Source of the DNA: Alphaproteobacteria bacterium | Lineage (GTDB): Bacteria > Myxococcota_A > UBA796 > GCA-2862545 | Assembly: GCA_020632925.1 (NCBI GenBank) | Contig: JACKER010000007.1 | Coordinates: forward strand, 930,001 to 994,000 | DNA: 64,000 bases | Direction: 5' to 3' | In this document: positions 34,283 to 42,662 of the stretch, piece after piece | Position numbering within the stretch: position 1 is the first letter of the stretch | Layout of the letters: every line of letters starts with the position of its first letter | Translations under genes and position numbers: made by a program | The notes under the pieces: model-generated | Database searches by the model: none | Told to the model about the DNA's origin: nothing | The model's input: only the letters and a program-made list of their open reading frames with translations

Positions 34283-34657
34283 ATGGAACTCGGAGCGTTC
34301 TCGGTGAGCCTGGCGGTGAAGGACCTCGCGCGCAGTCGCGCGTTCTACGAGGCGCTCGGCTTCGTGGCGACGGGAGGTGCAGCGGAGCAGGGCTGGCTCA
34401 TCCTCGCGAACGGGACCACCGTGATCGGGCTGTTCCAGGGGATGTTCGACAAGAACCTGCTGACCTTCAACCCGGGCTGGCGACAGGACACCACGGAGGT
34501 GGACCCGTTCCTCGACGTGCGGGAGATCGAGCGGCGGCTGGTCGACGCGGGCATCGAGATCCAGCGCTCGAACACCGCGGAGAGCGCTTCCGGTCCGGCC
34601 CACCTGACGCTCGTGGACCCCGACGGAAACCCGGTCCTCATCGACCAGCACCGCTGA
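34283..34657 (+). CDS. VOC-family (glyoxalase-like) protein
   Basis: The 124-aa protein is one VOC module: FSVSLAVKDLARSRAFYEALGF at the start, GTTVIGLF in the middle, and AHLTLVDPDGNPVLI at the end. Members bind a metal and act as glyoxalases, dioxygenases or antibiotic-binding proteins; the exact activity is not readable. GGGAGGGAA precedes the ATG. It lies between the two DUF2330 copies in opposite orientation, 60 bp from copy A's start and 7 bp from copy B's stop. Confidence 0.88.
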   Translation: MELGAFSVSLAVKDLARSRAFYEALGFVATGGAAEQGWLILANGTTVIGLFQGMFDKNLLTFNPGWRQDTTEVDPFLDVREIERRLVDAGIEIQRSNTAESASGPAHLTLVDPDGNPVLIDQHR

Positions 34658-34664
34658 TCTCGGC

Positions 34665-36137
34665 TCACCGCCGTCGGCGCAGCCCCACCATCGCGAGCAG
34701 CAACCCCAGCATCGACCCCGGAACGGGTCCCGTCTGGCAGCGGCGCTCGGCCTTCTCGACGGCCTTCTCGTCCATGTCCTCGGCGGAGGGCGGAGGCGGC
34801 GTGGGGGTGACACCGGGGATGCCGTCGACCAGCACGCTGGCGAGGGCCATCGGCGCCGTCTTCGCGGCGGGTGCGGAGAGCTTCGACGGTGCGGCCGTCG
34901 TCTGCTCGCCGCCGTCGGGTGGACCGCCCCAGCGGCCGCGCGTGGGGTCCTTGCACGTGACCTCGCCCTCCCAGCGGTGGAGGATGACGTAGCGCCCCTG
35001 GAACTGGTTGCTCCCGCTGGGGTTCGCGCCGCGCTCGCTCAGCTCACCACTGGGATCGGGCATGCCGCGACCGCCGATGACGGGCTCGGCGGCCTTGAAC
35101 ACGAGGTCCTCCTTCAGCCCGTCGGCGCCGTAGCGGTAGTGCAGTCGGGTCAGCGTGTATCCGTACGCGTTGCTGTCGCCGGCGATGTCGCCACCGAGGG
35201 TGAGGATGTCGGACTCCTCGAGCGGCGGCGTGGGGCAGGGGTCGCAGGAGCCGGCGTCCCAGGCGTACTCGGTGACGACGGTGCCGGGGCGGGCGACCTC
35301 GGTGAACAGCGACTCGTAGAAGGAGCCGAAGTCCTTGCGGACGTCGTCGCGGACGCGGAGGTTCGTCGGGATGAAGGCGTTCTCGTAGTTGGCGACCTCG
35401 TAGCGCTGGTTCCTGGCCAGGATGTGGACGATGAGATCCTGCTGGCCCTGGCTGTTGAGGAGGCCGAGGCGGACGGGGAGCTGGAACTTCTCGTCGTCGT
35501 AGTGCATGCGGAGCGGCGAGAGCACGGCGCGGCCGTCGACGAACTGGACCTTCTCGGGGTTGACCTTGGCGACGAAGAACCTGGTCCCCGCCTCGACGTA
35601 GGGGCGCAGGACGGGCTCGGCCCCCTCGGGGATGTGGTACTTCTCCTGCTTGAGCCAGGTGTCGAGACCGCCCGAGTCCCTGGCGGAGAGCACGACCACC
35701 TCGTACTCACCGACCTCGAACCGCGCCTCGACCGTCACGCCCAGACCGGGGGCGGCGTTCCCCTCCATCACCACGGCGCTGGGCAACACCAGGTCGAAGC
35801 GGTCCATCGGCGGGGGGATCCAGCAGGGGTCCTGCTCCCAGTACTCGACGAGCCGGGGTGCTGCGAGCCGGTCGACGTGGGCGAACACGTCCCTGGGCAG
35901 CGTGCGGACGTTCTCCTTCTGCAGCACCTGGGGCACCGGGACGACCATGGCGAAGGCCTCGGGCGGACCCTGGTAGTTGTTCTGCATGGACAGCACGGTC
36001 TTCGTGCCGTCGCGCATCAGGACGACCATGGTGGCGTCGTTGTAGAGCTGGGTGTCGGCGCCGGCGACGTAGAAGCCGCAGAAGGCGAGTGCCTGCGCGG
36101 GCGCGAGCGCCAACGCGAAGAGCAGGGGGAGCCGCAT
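34665..36137 (-). CDS. DUF2330 protein, copy B, MYXO-CTERM-like tail
   Basis: This 490-aa protein is a tandem copy of 32735-34222, with the same signal peptide, DUF2330 body and tail (CQTGPVPGSMLGLLLAMVGL then RRRR). Long stretches are identical at protein level and nearly so at DNA level. Differences cluster at residues ~105-135 (PPPMDRFDLVLPSAVV against PPPEEEWAEEGMLLSAV) and in the acidic linker before the tail. That is what one expects of recent duplication or gene conversion with local diversification. GGAGG and TATGCT precede ATG 36137. Confidence 0.88.
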   Translation of the reverse strand: MRLPLLFALALAPAQALAFCGFYVAGADTQLYNDATMVVLMRDGTKTVLSMQNNYQGPPEAFAMVVPVPQVLQKENVRTLPRDVFAHVDRLAAPRLVEYWEQDPCWIPPPMDRFDLVLPSAVVMEGNAAPGLGVTVEARFEVGEYEVVVLSARDSGGLDTWLKQEKYHIPEGAEPVLRPYVEAGTRFFVAKVNPEKVQFVDGRAVLSPLRMHYDDEKFQLPVRLGLLNSQGQQDLIVHILARNQRYEVANYENAFIPTNLRVRDDVRKDFGSFYESLFTEVARPGTVVTEYAWDAGSCDPCPTPPLEESDILTLGGDIAGDSNAYGYTLTRLHYRYGADGLKEDLVFKAAEPVIGGRGMPDPSGELSERGANPSGSNQFQGRYVILHRWEGEVTCKDPTRGRWGGPPDGGEQTTAAPSKLSAPAAKTAPMALASVLVDGIPGVTPTPPPPSAEDMDEKAVEKAERRCQTGPVPGSMLGLLLAMVGLRRRR

Positions 36138-36154
36138 GTCGTCCTCCGGCGCGC

Positions 36155-36160
36155 AGCATA
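36155..36160 (-). promoter_or_regulatory. TATGCT -10 element of DUF2330 copy B
   Basis: The minus-strand hexamer TATGCT is located 17 bp before ATG 36137, matching the element in front of copy A. The upstream sequence beyond it differs from copy A, so the duplicated unit seems to end close to here. Confidence 0.45.
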
Positions 36161-36180
36161 CTCCTCGGGTTGGCTCGCAC

Positions 36181-38361
36181 CTACCGACGCGTGCGGCGCC
36201 GCCGGACCAGCCACCCGAGCGCGAGCAGCCACCCGACGCCGTCGGAGCCGGGCGGCGTGGCGCAGGAGCAGTCGGGGACGAAGCGGGTCGGGGTGCGCCC
36301 GAACCCATCGTCGGTGTCGGGCGGCCCGTCGGCAGTGTCGGTGGTGGTCGTCTCGGTGCCGTGCAGCGGGTCGTCTGGGTCGCAGCCCGCTGGCACCCCG
36401 TCGCCGTCGCCGTCCAGGGCGTCGTCGTGGCCCGGACAGAGGTCGACGCTGTCGCACACCCCGTCGCCGTCGCTGTCGTCGGACTCGTCGTCCGGGCACG
36501 GATCGCAGGCGTCCGGCGCGCCGTCGCCATCGGCGTCCACCCGGTCGTCGTGTCCGGGGCAGGTGTCGATGCTGTCGCAGACGGTGTCGCCGTCGGTGTC
36601 GTCCGGGTCGTCCAGCGGGCAGTCGTCGCAGCCGTCCGGCACGCCGTCGCCGTCGGTGTCCACTCGGTCGTCGGACCCCTCGCAGGCGTCGACCGAGTCG
36701 CAGACGGTGTCACCGTCGGTGTCGTCGGGGGCGTCCATCGGGCACGGGTCGTCGGAGCGGCTGGACTCCCCCGGATCCGCGCAGTCGGCATCGACGCTCT
36801 GGATCAGGTCCGTGGTGCCCACGCCGTCCAGGTCGACGTCGAGGTAGCACGCCTCGGTGCCGTCGCAGTCCTGGTCCACGCCGTCGCCCACCACCTCGAT
36901 CGCCCCGGAGAAGACGCCGGGATCCAGGTCGTCGCAGTCTCCGCTCCCCGCGCTCACCCCGTCCCCGTCGAGATCCAGGGCCGGGTCGACGTCGGGTCCG
37001 CCGAACGCGCCGATGTCGCTCCGGGTGCCGTCCGGATCCTGCTCGGCCGGGTCCCCGGCGTCGACGAGCGGGCTGCCCGCGGTCGGCCACAGCTGGTCGT
37101 CGGTACAGTCCGCGTCGTTGGTATACCGCGTGAGCCCTGCACTCACGCCGAAGAGGTTGCCGGCGCCGACCGTGAACCCCCCGGTGTGGTCGCTCGGGGT
37201 GTTGGTGCCGAAGGCGTGGTGGTCGAAGCTCACGACGCCGCCGTTGACTCGGACGAGGCCGTTGCCGGTGTCGTCGTCCAACAGCGAGCTCGACAGCCGG
37301 TTGTAGGCGGAGCCCGCCTGCACCGTGATCACCCCACCGTTGTTGGTGGAGCGGTTGCCGAGCACGGTGAGGTGCGTCAGGTCGAGGTCGGAGGACCGGA
37401 CGTAGATGCCACCCCCGTCCGTGCCCGAGTTCTGGCGCACGATCGTCGCGGAGATGCGGCTCACGGCCGACGCGATCGACTCGGCGTAGACCGCGCCCCC
37501 CTGGGTCGCCGCCTCGTTGCGACAGAAGTCCGACCCGACGACCGCGAGCTCGGCGATGTTCTTGGCGTAGATCGCGCCGCCGGCGTCGGCGCCGTTCGCC
37601 AGGAACGACGACGCCTGCACCTGGAGGGAGGCGGAGTTCGTCTCCGAGAACACGGCTCCACCGCGGTTGGTGGCCACGTTGCCGGCGAACCGGTTGCCGT
37701 GGGTGGCGGTCGGTCCCCGCAGGTGGAGCGCGCCTCCGTCGGTCGCGACGTTGTCGTCGAAGGTACTCGTCAGGATGGTCGCTGGCAGGTTGTTGTCGAC
37801 CCGGATCGCGCCGCCGAGGCGTGCCGTGTTGAAGGCGAAGGTGCTGTCGACGACGTTGAGCGACCCGTCGGCGACATAGATGGCGCCGCCGTCGATCGAG
37901 GACGACCCGTTGTTGGTGAAGGTGGTCTCGCTCACATCGAGCCGGCCACCGTTCCGGACCAGGATCGCCGATCCGTCGTCGCAGCAGGACCGCACGACGC
38001 ACCCATCGAACGTGCTGGACTCGACGGTGAGGTGCCCCCCGTCGACCCTGGCGCAGCGGTCGCTGTCCCGGAACTCGATGTTCTGGACCACCACGTCCGA
38101 GTTGTTGCGGACGAACAGCGTGTCTCGGGTGGCCGAGGTGCCGAGTCGGACGCCCGGTCCCACGCCGCGCAGGGTGAGCGACCGGCCCGTGAAGACGATT
38201 GCCTCGTCGTACGTGCCGAGGCCGATGTCGATGGTGTCACCGTCGTTTGCGGCGGCGACCGCGGCGTTGACCGTGGTGTGGTCGCAGCCGGACGCGCACA
38301 CGGTGACCGTGCCGGCCTCGGCCCGCGCGCCCAGCAGCCACAGCGCCGGAATCGGACTCAT
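36181..38361 (-). CDS. Secreted right-handed beta-helix protein with Ca-binding repeats and MYXO-CTERM tail
   Basis: The 726-aa protein has a signal peptide and then a long parallel beta-helix (about residues 17-400). Repeats such as GGAIYVADGS, GGAIRVDN, GGALHLRG and GGAVYAES resemble polymorphic outer-membrane-protein repeats. Then come thrombospondin type 3-like Asp-rich repeats (DTDGDTVCDSVDAC and similar, about 500-680) that bind Ca2+. A Thr-rich linker and a tail follow: CSCATPPGSDGVGWLLALGW then LVRRRRTRR, a MYXO-CTERM sorting signal. It should be displayed on the surface. Its ATG overlaps the stop of the upstream gene (ATGA). Confidence 0.87.
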   Translation of the reverse strand: MSPIPALWLLGARAEAGTVTVCASGCDHTTVNAAVAAANDGDTIDIGLGTYDEAIVFTGRSLTLRGVGPGVRLGTSATRDTLFVRNNSDVVVQNIEFRDSDRCARVDGGHLTVESSTFDGCVVRSCCDDGSAILVRNGGRLDVSETTFTNNGSSSIDGGAIYVADGSLNVVDSTFAFNTARLGGAIRVDNNLPATILTSTFDDNVATDGGALHLRGPTATHGNRFAGNVATNRGGAVFSETNSASLQVQASSFLANGADAGGAIYAKNIAELAVVGSDFCRNEAATQGGAVYAESIASAVSRISATIVRQNSGTDGGGIYVRSSDLDLTHLTVLGNRSTNNGGVITVQAGSAYNRLSSSLLDDDTGNGLVRVNGGVVSFDHHAFGTNTPSDHTGGFTVGAGNLFGVSAGLTRYTNDADCTDDQLWPTAGSPLVDAGDPAEQDPDGTRSDIGAFGGPDVDPALDLDGDGVSAGSGDCDDLDPGVFSGAIEVVGDGVDQDCDGTEACYLDVDLDGVGTTDLIQSVDADCADPGESSRSDDPCPMDAPDDTDGDTVCDSVDACEGSDDRVDTDGDGVPDGCDDCPLDDPDDTDGDTVCDSIDTCPGHDDRVDADGDGAPDACDPCPDDESDDSDGDGVCDSVDLCPGHDDALDGDGDGVPAGCDPDDPLHGTETTTTDTADGPPDTDDGFGRTPTRFVPDCSCATPPGSDGVGWLLALGWLVRRRRTRR

Positions 38362-39494
38362 GCGCCCCCTCCCCACGCGAAGCCGACGCGCGCGCCGAGT
38401 TGCCATCGCCGGCTGACGAGCCGCAGCGGGCCGCTCTCCTCCTTCCAGTCGGAGGTGTGCCAGGAGCCCTCGGCGCCCAGCCACGCCCCGGCACCGCCAC
38501 CGACGACCAGCCCCGCCCGCCCGAGCACGTGGGCCGCGGCCGGGGTGGCGCCGCCGGCGACGACTGCGTCCAGCACGCCGGGACCGGCCGGGAGCCACAG
38601 GCCGAGCCCCACGTGGGGGGTGGGCGCGAGGCGCAGCGACGCGGCGTCGTCGACCTGCAGCGCGGCCGACGCGACACCGCCACCGGCCCGCACCCGGAGC
38701 GGCCCGACGCCGATCGACACTCCGGCGAACGCGTCGACGTCGGGTCCACCGCCGAACCGCAGCGGCGCCTCCAGGTCCCAGAACGCGCCGAAGGTCCCGC
38801 CCAGCGTCCCGTGACTCGCGAGCGCGACCACCCCGCCGATGTCGTCGACCTCGGGGACGTGCGCGTTCGGTGCGCTGGGGGATTGCACCGCCCCCGAGCC
38901 GCCGCCCGCCACTCCGACCATCCCGTGGACCACCGCGCGGGCGGACCCGGAGGCTGGTCGAGGGACCGGCTCGGGCGGGGCGTTGGTCGACGCGAGCCAG
39001 GCCGTCGGGAAGCTGCCGTCGCGCACCACGCGCGTCTCGTACACCCCACCCTGCTCGCGCTGCAGCACGTGCAGCCCGGTGAGGTCCGGACGCGCGGTGA
39101 CGGGCAGCCCGTCGAGCAGGAAGTGGGCGTCGGTCGGCAGGACCTCCCCGTCCGGTCGCGGAGGCGGCGGAGTCCAGCTCGCCATCGGCGGAGGGAGGTC
39201 GGCCTGGAGCTTGGGCGCGACCTGCAACGCCGTCCCCAGCGCGGGTTCCCAGCGCTCCCCGGTGGCGTTCTGCACCAGGGCGAGCCCCACCAGGAACTCC
39301 GCCCAGGGCTTGGAGGGCAACGGCCCATCGAGGCACGGCAGCGCGGCCTCGAGGTCCTTCCAGACCGCGGCGTGGGCGTCGACGTCCTCGGCGTCGATCG
39401 CCTCGAAGCCTCGAACGACCCACCGCTCCAGGAGGTCCGGGCTCCAGGGCTCGCACGCGCTGGCGACCGCCGCCCCAAGGAGGCCCAGGATCAC
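38358..39494 (-). CDS. Unknown envelope protein, probably partner of the kinase and beta-helix protein
   Basis: GTG 39494 encodes a 378-aa product with a cleavable signal (ILGLLGAAVASA) and no family I know. The N-terminal part is helical. The C-terminal half (about residues 180-378) has alternating Gly-rich strands (FGGGPDVDAFAGVSIGVG, LRVRAGGGVASAALQV, HVGLGLWLPAG, WQLGARVGFAWGGG). It ends on a strand, as outer-membrane beta barrels do. It overlaps the kinase gene by 4 bp and the beta-helix gene by 4 bp, so the three form one coupled operon. A barrel or surface role is inferred. Confidence 0.7.
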   Translation of the reverse strand: MILGLLGAAVASACEPWSPDLLERWVVRGFEAIDAEDVDAHAAVWKDLEAALPCLDGPLPSKPWAEFLVGLALVQNATGERWEPALGTALQVAPKLQADLPPPMASWTPPPPRPDGEVLPTDAHFLLDGLPVTARPDLTGLHVLQREQGGVYETRVVRDGSFPTAWLASTNAPPEPVPRPASGSARAVVHGMVGVAGGGSGAVQSPSAPNAHVPEVDDIGGVVALASHGTLGGTFGAFWDLEAPLRFGGGPDVDAFAGVSIGVGPLRVRAGGGVASAALQVDDAASLRLAPTPHVGLGLWLPAGPGVLDAVVAGGATPAAAHVLGRAGLVVGGGAGAWLGAEGSWHTSDWKEESGPLRLVSRRWQLGARVGFAWGGGA

Positions 39495-41158
39495 AGCGCC
39501 TCCACGGAGCACTGCTGGCGGATGCGGTTGCAGCGAACGACGACCGAGGCTCCCGCGGCGAGCGGGACGCTGTCCAGGCGCGCCCAGCCGCGCCCGAAGT
39601 CCGCGTACAGCGTGTACGAACCCGCGGACACCGACCCCGCGGAGACCGCGCGCCCCGTCGACGTGCGCAGCTCGACGGGGACGGTGCCTTCCACGCGCCA
39701 GGTGGCGGTGGCGCGGGGAGCGGGAACGGGCGGCGCCTCCGCGACCGGAGCGGGCGCTTCCACGACCGGAGCGGGCGTCTCCGGGGCAGGAGCGGGCACC
39801 TGCTCCACGACCGGGGCGGCCGCTTCCACGACCGGAGCGGGCGCCTCCGCGACCGGAGCGGGCGCCTCCACGACCGGAGCGGGCGCCTCCACGACCGGAG
39901 CGGGCGTCTCCGGCGCAGAAGCGGGCGCCTCCACGACCGGAGCCGGCGGGGCCGCGCTCGGGGGGGACGCCGGCTCGCGGACGACCACGACCACGACCAC
40001 GACCAGCAGCACCGCCACCACCACCGCGGCCACCACCCCGCCGGCGCCGGCGACCCCCATCCCCGCGAGGCCCAGCCAGGCGCCGGTCCCGAGCGTCGTG
40101 GCGCCCGAGGCGGTGCTGCGCGCGGGTTCCGGGGTGGGCGCGCCCGGTGCGAAGCGACCGAGCGTCATCGACTCCGAGACCACGCGGCCCTCGAGGGGAC
40201 CCGCCACAGGCACCGGCGCGGGCCAGCTCCACTCGCGGCACCAGCGGCGCAGCGTGGGGCCCTCCATCGACGCCGCCAGCTCCTCGCACGCGCGACCCAG
40301 GGCTGCGGCGGAGGGGCGCCGCGTCGGATCGTGCGCCAGCGTCGTCCGCAACAGCTCCGTCAGCGCCGGCGACAGGCGCGGCGACCCGGCCAGGCGCTGC
40401 TCCACGAAGCCGTCGAACGCGGCGCGGTCCAGCGACAGCAGGTACTGCTTCCTCTCGGGGATGCCGGCGAACAGCGCCTCACGCGCCAACCCCTCGAACA
40501 GCGTCGCACCGAGCGCGAACACATCGCTGGCCGGACCCGGGACGTCGTCGCTGTCGAGATCGAGCCGCTCTGGCGCGAGGTACAGGAAGCTGCCGAACAC
40601 CTGGGCGGTGCTGGTTCGTGCCTGGCGGCGGCTGTCTCGGGCGCGCGCGATTCCGAAGTCGAGCAGCTTCACCGCGCCGTGGCGACCGATGCGGATGTTG
40701 CTCGGCTTCACGTCGCGGTGCACGAGCTCCAGCCGGTGGCCGTCGGGGCCCATCGCCTCGAACGCGGCGACCAGGGCGTCGGCGACGAGCGAGCACACCT
40801 CGACCAGCACGCGGTCGGGGATGGGGTCCGGGGTGTCCTTCCAGCAGCGGTCGAGGTCACAGCCCTCGACGTACTCGGTGACGAGCGCGACGCGCCCCTC
40901 GAGCGTCACGAGGTCGGACACGCGGAGGATGGCCGGGTGATCGAGGAGGCCGAGGATGCGCCCCTCGTCACGCAGGCGCTCGACGGCCTGGCTCTCCGGG
41001 TCCACCTCGGCGTGCAGCAGCTTCACGGCGACGGCGGTCTCGACGCCGCCCGCGCTCACGAGGGTCGCGGCGTACACCTCGCCGAAGCCGCCCCGCCCCA
41101 GGCAGTGGCGGAACCGGAACTGGCGTCGATCGACGTCGACCGAGCGGCCCTGCTGCAA
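39491..41158 (-). CDS. Membrane Ser/Thr kinase with Pro/Ala repeat linker
   Basis: The 555-aa protein starts with a Hanks kinase domain: glycine loop GRGGFGEVY, Lys-46, Glu-65, HRDVKPSN (Asp-149), DFG 167-169, YLAPERL. One membrane helix follows (about 360-395, ending in eight Val). The periplasmic part has a Pro/Ala/Val/Glu repeat linker and a ~75-residue beta domain (TATWRVEGTVPVELRT) with two Cys near the end. TTG 41158 is chosen because GGAGGGGAG sits at the right distance and a TAGACT -10 lies just upstream; it begins close to the kinase fold. The stop overlaps the next gene (GTGA). Confidence 0.85.
   Translation of the reverse strand: MQQGRSVDVDRRQFRFRHCLGRGGFGEVYAATLVSAGGVETAVAVKLLHAEVDPESQAVERLRDEGRILGLLDHPAILRVSDLVTLEGRVALVTEYVEGCDLDRCWKDTPDPIPDRVLVEVCSLVADALVAAFEAMGPDGHRLELVHRDVKPSNIRIGRHGAVKLLDFGIARARDSRRQARTSTAQVFGSFLYLAPERLDLDSDDVPGPASDVFALGATLFEGLAREALFAGIPERKQYLLSLDRAAFDGFVEQRLAGSPRLSPALTELLRTTLAHDPTRRPSAAALGRACEELAASMEGPTLRRWCREWSWPAPVPVAGPLEGRVVSESMTLGRFAPGAPTPEPARSTASGATTLGTGAWLGLAGMGVAGAGGVVAAVVVAVLLVVVVVVVVREPASPPSAAPPAPVVEAPASAPETPAPVVEAPAPVVEAPAPVAEAPAPVVEAAAPVVEQVPAPAPETPAPVVEAPAPVAEAPPVPAPRATATWRVEGTVPVELRTSTGRAVSAGSVSAGSYTLYADFGRGWARLDSVPLAAGASVVVRCNRIRQQCSVEAL
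39725..39950 (-). repeat. Imperfect 24-bp tandem repeats in kinase linker
   Basis: Units of about 24 bp (core GCGGGCGCCTCCACGACCGG on the plus strand) recur roughly eight times with small changes. On the coding strand they give APVVEAPAP-like segments. They form a stiff, extended periplasmic spacer between the membrane helix and the C-terminal beta domain. Copy number could vary between strains. Confidence 0.7.
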
Positions 41159-41178
41159 CGCGCTCCCCTCCCGCCGAG

Positions 41179-41184
41179 AGTCTA
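41179..41184 (-). promoter_or_regulatory. TAGACT -10 element of the kinase operon
   Basis: TAGACT on the minus strand lies 20 bp before the TTG start, with a strong ribosome site in between. Similar TAGAC hexamers occur at 25998 and 18118. The -35 region is not recognisable. Confidence 0.4.
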
Positions 41185-41273
41185 CCGGACCTGTCCCGTG
41201 CTTGCGGGGGAGGGCTGGCGTGAGGGGCGAGCGATCCACACCACCGCTGACGACGACCGCCAACGCTGGTGGG

Positions 41274-42662
41274 TCACCGCGTGACGCGAGCCAGCAGCAA
41301 CACGTGGTCGACGCGGCCGCCGCCCAGCGCCGCGCTCGGGAGCGCGTGCCCCGCCTGCAGGTCGAGCTGGCCGCGCCAGCGCGCGTCCCCGACCGTGGCC
41401 ATCGAGAAACCCCAGTCGATCTCGGTGCCGAGGTATCGCCCGTCCGTGGGCTCCCCGAGCTGATTGGTGGGCACGCCACCGTTGCGGAAGGTGTAGTACA
41501 GCTGCTCGATGGGCTGGGTCGACCACGCGAACACCGCGCCCCCGCGCAGCTGCAGCCAGGGGAGCGGATCGAGGGTGCCGATGGGCTGCAGCGCGAAGGC
41601 CGAGCGGAAGGCGCCCTCGTCCGCCAACACCTCCACGCCGTCGGGCGGGTGCTGGGCGAGGTCGGGGTCGCTCACGAGCGGGATGGTGCCGAGCGCGATG
41701 TCGCCGAGCACCTCGTCGAACAGGACGAAGCCCACGTCGTAGTCGCGGTCGAAGCGGAAGTCGGAGACCCGGTCGTCGTCGGGCGAGCCGTCCCCCGAGG
41801 CCAGCGCCGCCCGCAGGTGCAGCCGCCAGGGGTCGTGACCGAGCTCGGTGCGCACGGCCAGGCCCTGCTGGCGGATCGTGAGCCCGTCGGGCGCGACGTA
41901 GCTGGTGGCCGCGTCCGTGCGACCGAAGAGCGCGGCGGCCTCGAACGCCAGGCGCAGATCGAGGCCCGCGGGGTGCACCGTCCAGTCCGCGTACCCGTCC
42001 ACCACCTTCGCCGCCGTGTGGTCACCCTCGGCCGACACCTGGTCGCGGATCACGCCATAGACGCCGGCCCCACGGTCCTCCTCGCGGTAGAGCGCGGCCG
42101 CGATGCCCTGCCACGCGACGTCGCCGTCCCACATCGACGCGAGATCGTCGGCCACCACGCGGTCCGCGGCGACCAGCACGAACAGCGGGAAGCGCTCCTC
42201 GCCGCGGGCGAAGGGGGCGGTCGCCAGGCGCGCGCGGATCGCGCGGTCGCCGAAGTCGCTGCGCCCGAAGAGGGGGTCCGTGGCACCGTCGTTGGCCACC
42301 ATCCCGAGACCCCAGCCGGCGGTCGTGAGCCCGACCTCGAGGTCGAACCAGGGGAGCCGCGCGCCGACCAGCGCCTCGCGGGGGGCGATGCCGGTGAGGC
42401 TCACCGCGTCGCGCACGTCGCGTCCCCGCTCGTCCATCGGCGAGAGCGACCAGGTGGCGCCGGCGATCTGGCCCGTCAGCAGGTCGATCTGGCCGTGCGC
42501 CCGCAGCGAGCCACCATGCACCTCGCCGCCCAGCCGCAGGCGCGTGTCGAGCACCGGCCCCCAGCCCACCTCGTCACCCTCGGCGTCCACCGCCCAGTCG
42601 TCGGGCGAGGTGCCGATGGCGCGGGCCTCGACGCTGATGTCTCCTTCCAGGGGCGGGTTCAC
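41274..42662 (-). CDS. Porin-like beta-barrel protein without visible signal peptide
   Basis: From GTG 42662 the 462-aa protein consists of alternating amphipathic strands: RLRLGGEVHGGSLRAHGQID, FDLEVGLTTAGWGLGM, LDLRLAFEAAALFGR, WGFSMATVGDARWRGQL. It ends with LLLARVTR, as outer-membrane barrels do. The start overlaps the stop of the upstream hydrolase gene by 4 bp (GTGA). No signal peptide can be found at this or any nearby in-frame start. Either it is exported in another way, or its true N-terminus depends on the upstream frame. The barrel call rests on strand pattern only. Confidence 0.6.
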   Translation of the reverse strand: MNPPLEGDISVEARAIGTSPDDWAVDAEGDEVGWGPVLDTRLRLGGEVHGGSLRAHGQIDLLTGQIAGATWSLSPMDERGRDVRDAVSLTGIAPREALVGARLPWFDLEVGLTTAGWGLGMVANDGATDPLFGRSDFGDRAIRARLATAPFARGEERFPLFVLVAADRVVADDLASMWDGDVAWQGIAAALYREEDRGAGVYGVIRDQVSAEGDHTAAKVVDGYADWTVHPAGLDLRLAFEAAALFGRTDAATSYVAPDGLTIRQQGLAVRTELGHDPWRLHLRAALASGDGSPDDDRVSDFRFDRDYDVGFVLFDEVLGDIALGTIPLVSDPDLAQHPPDGVEVLADEGAFRSAFALQPIGTLDPLPWLQLRGGAVFAWSTQPIEQLYYTFRNGGVPTNQLGEPTDGRYLGTEIDWGFSMATVGDARWRGQLDLQAGHALPSAALGGGRVDHVLLLARVTR

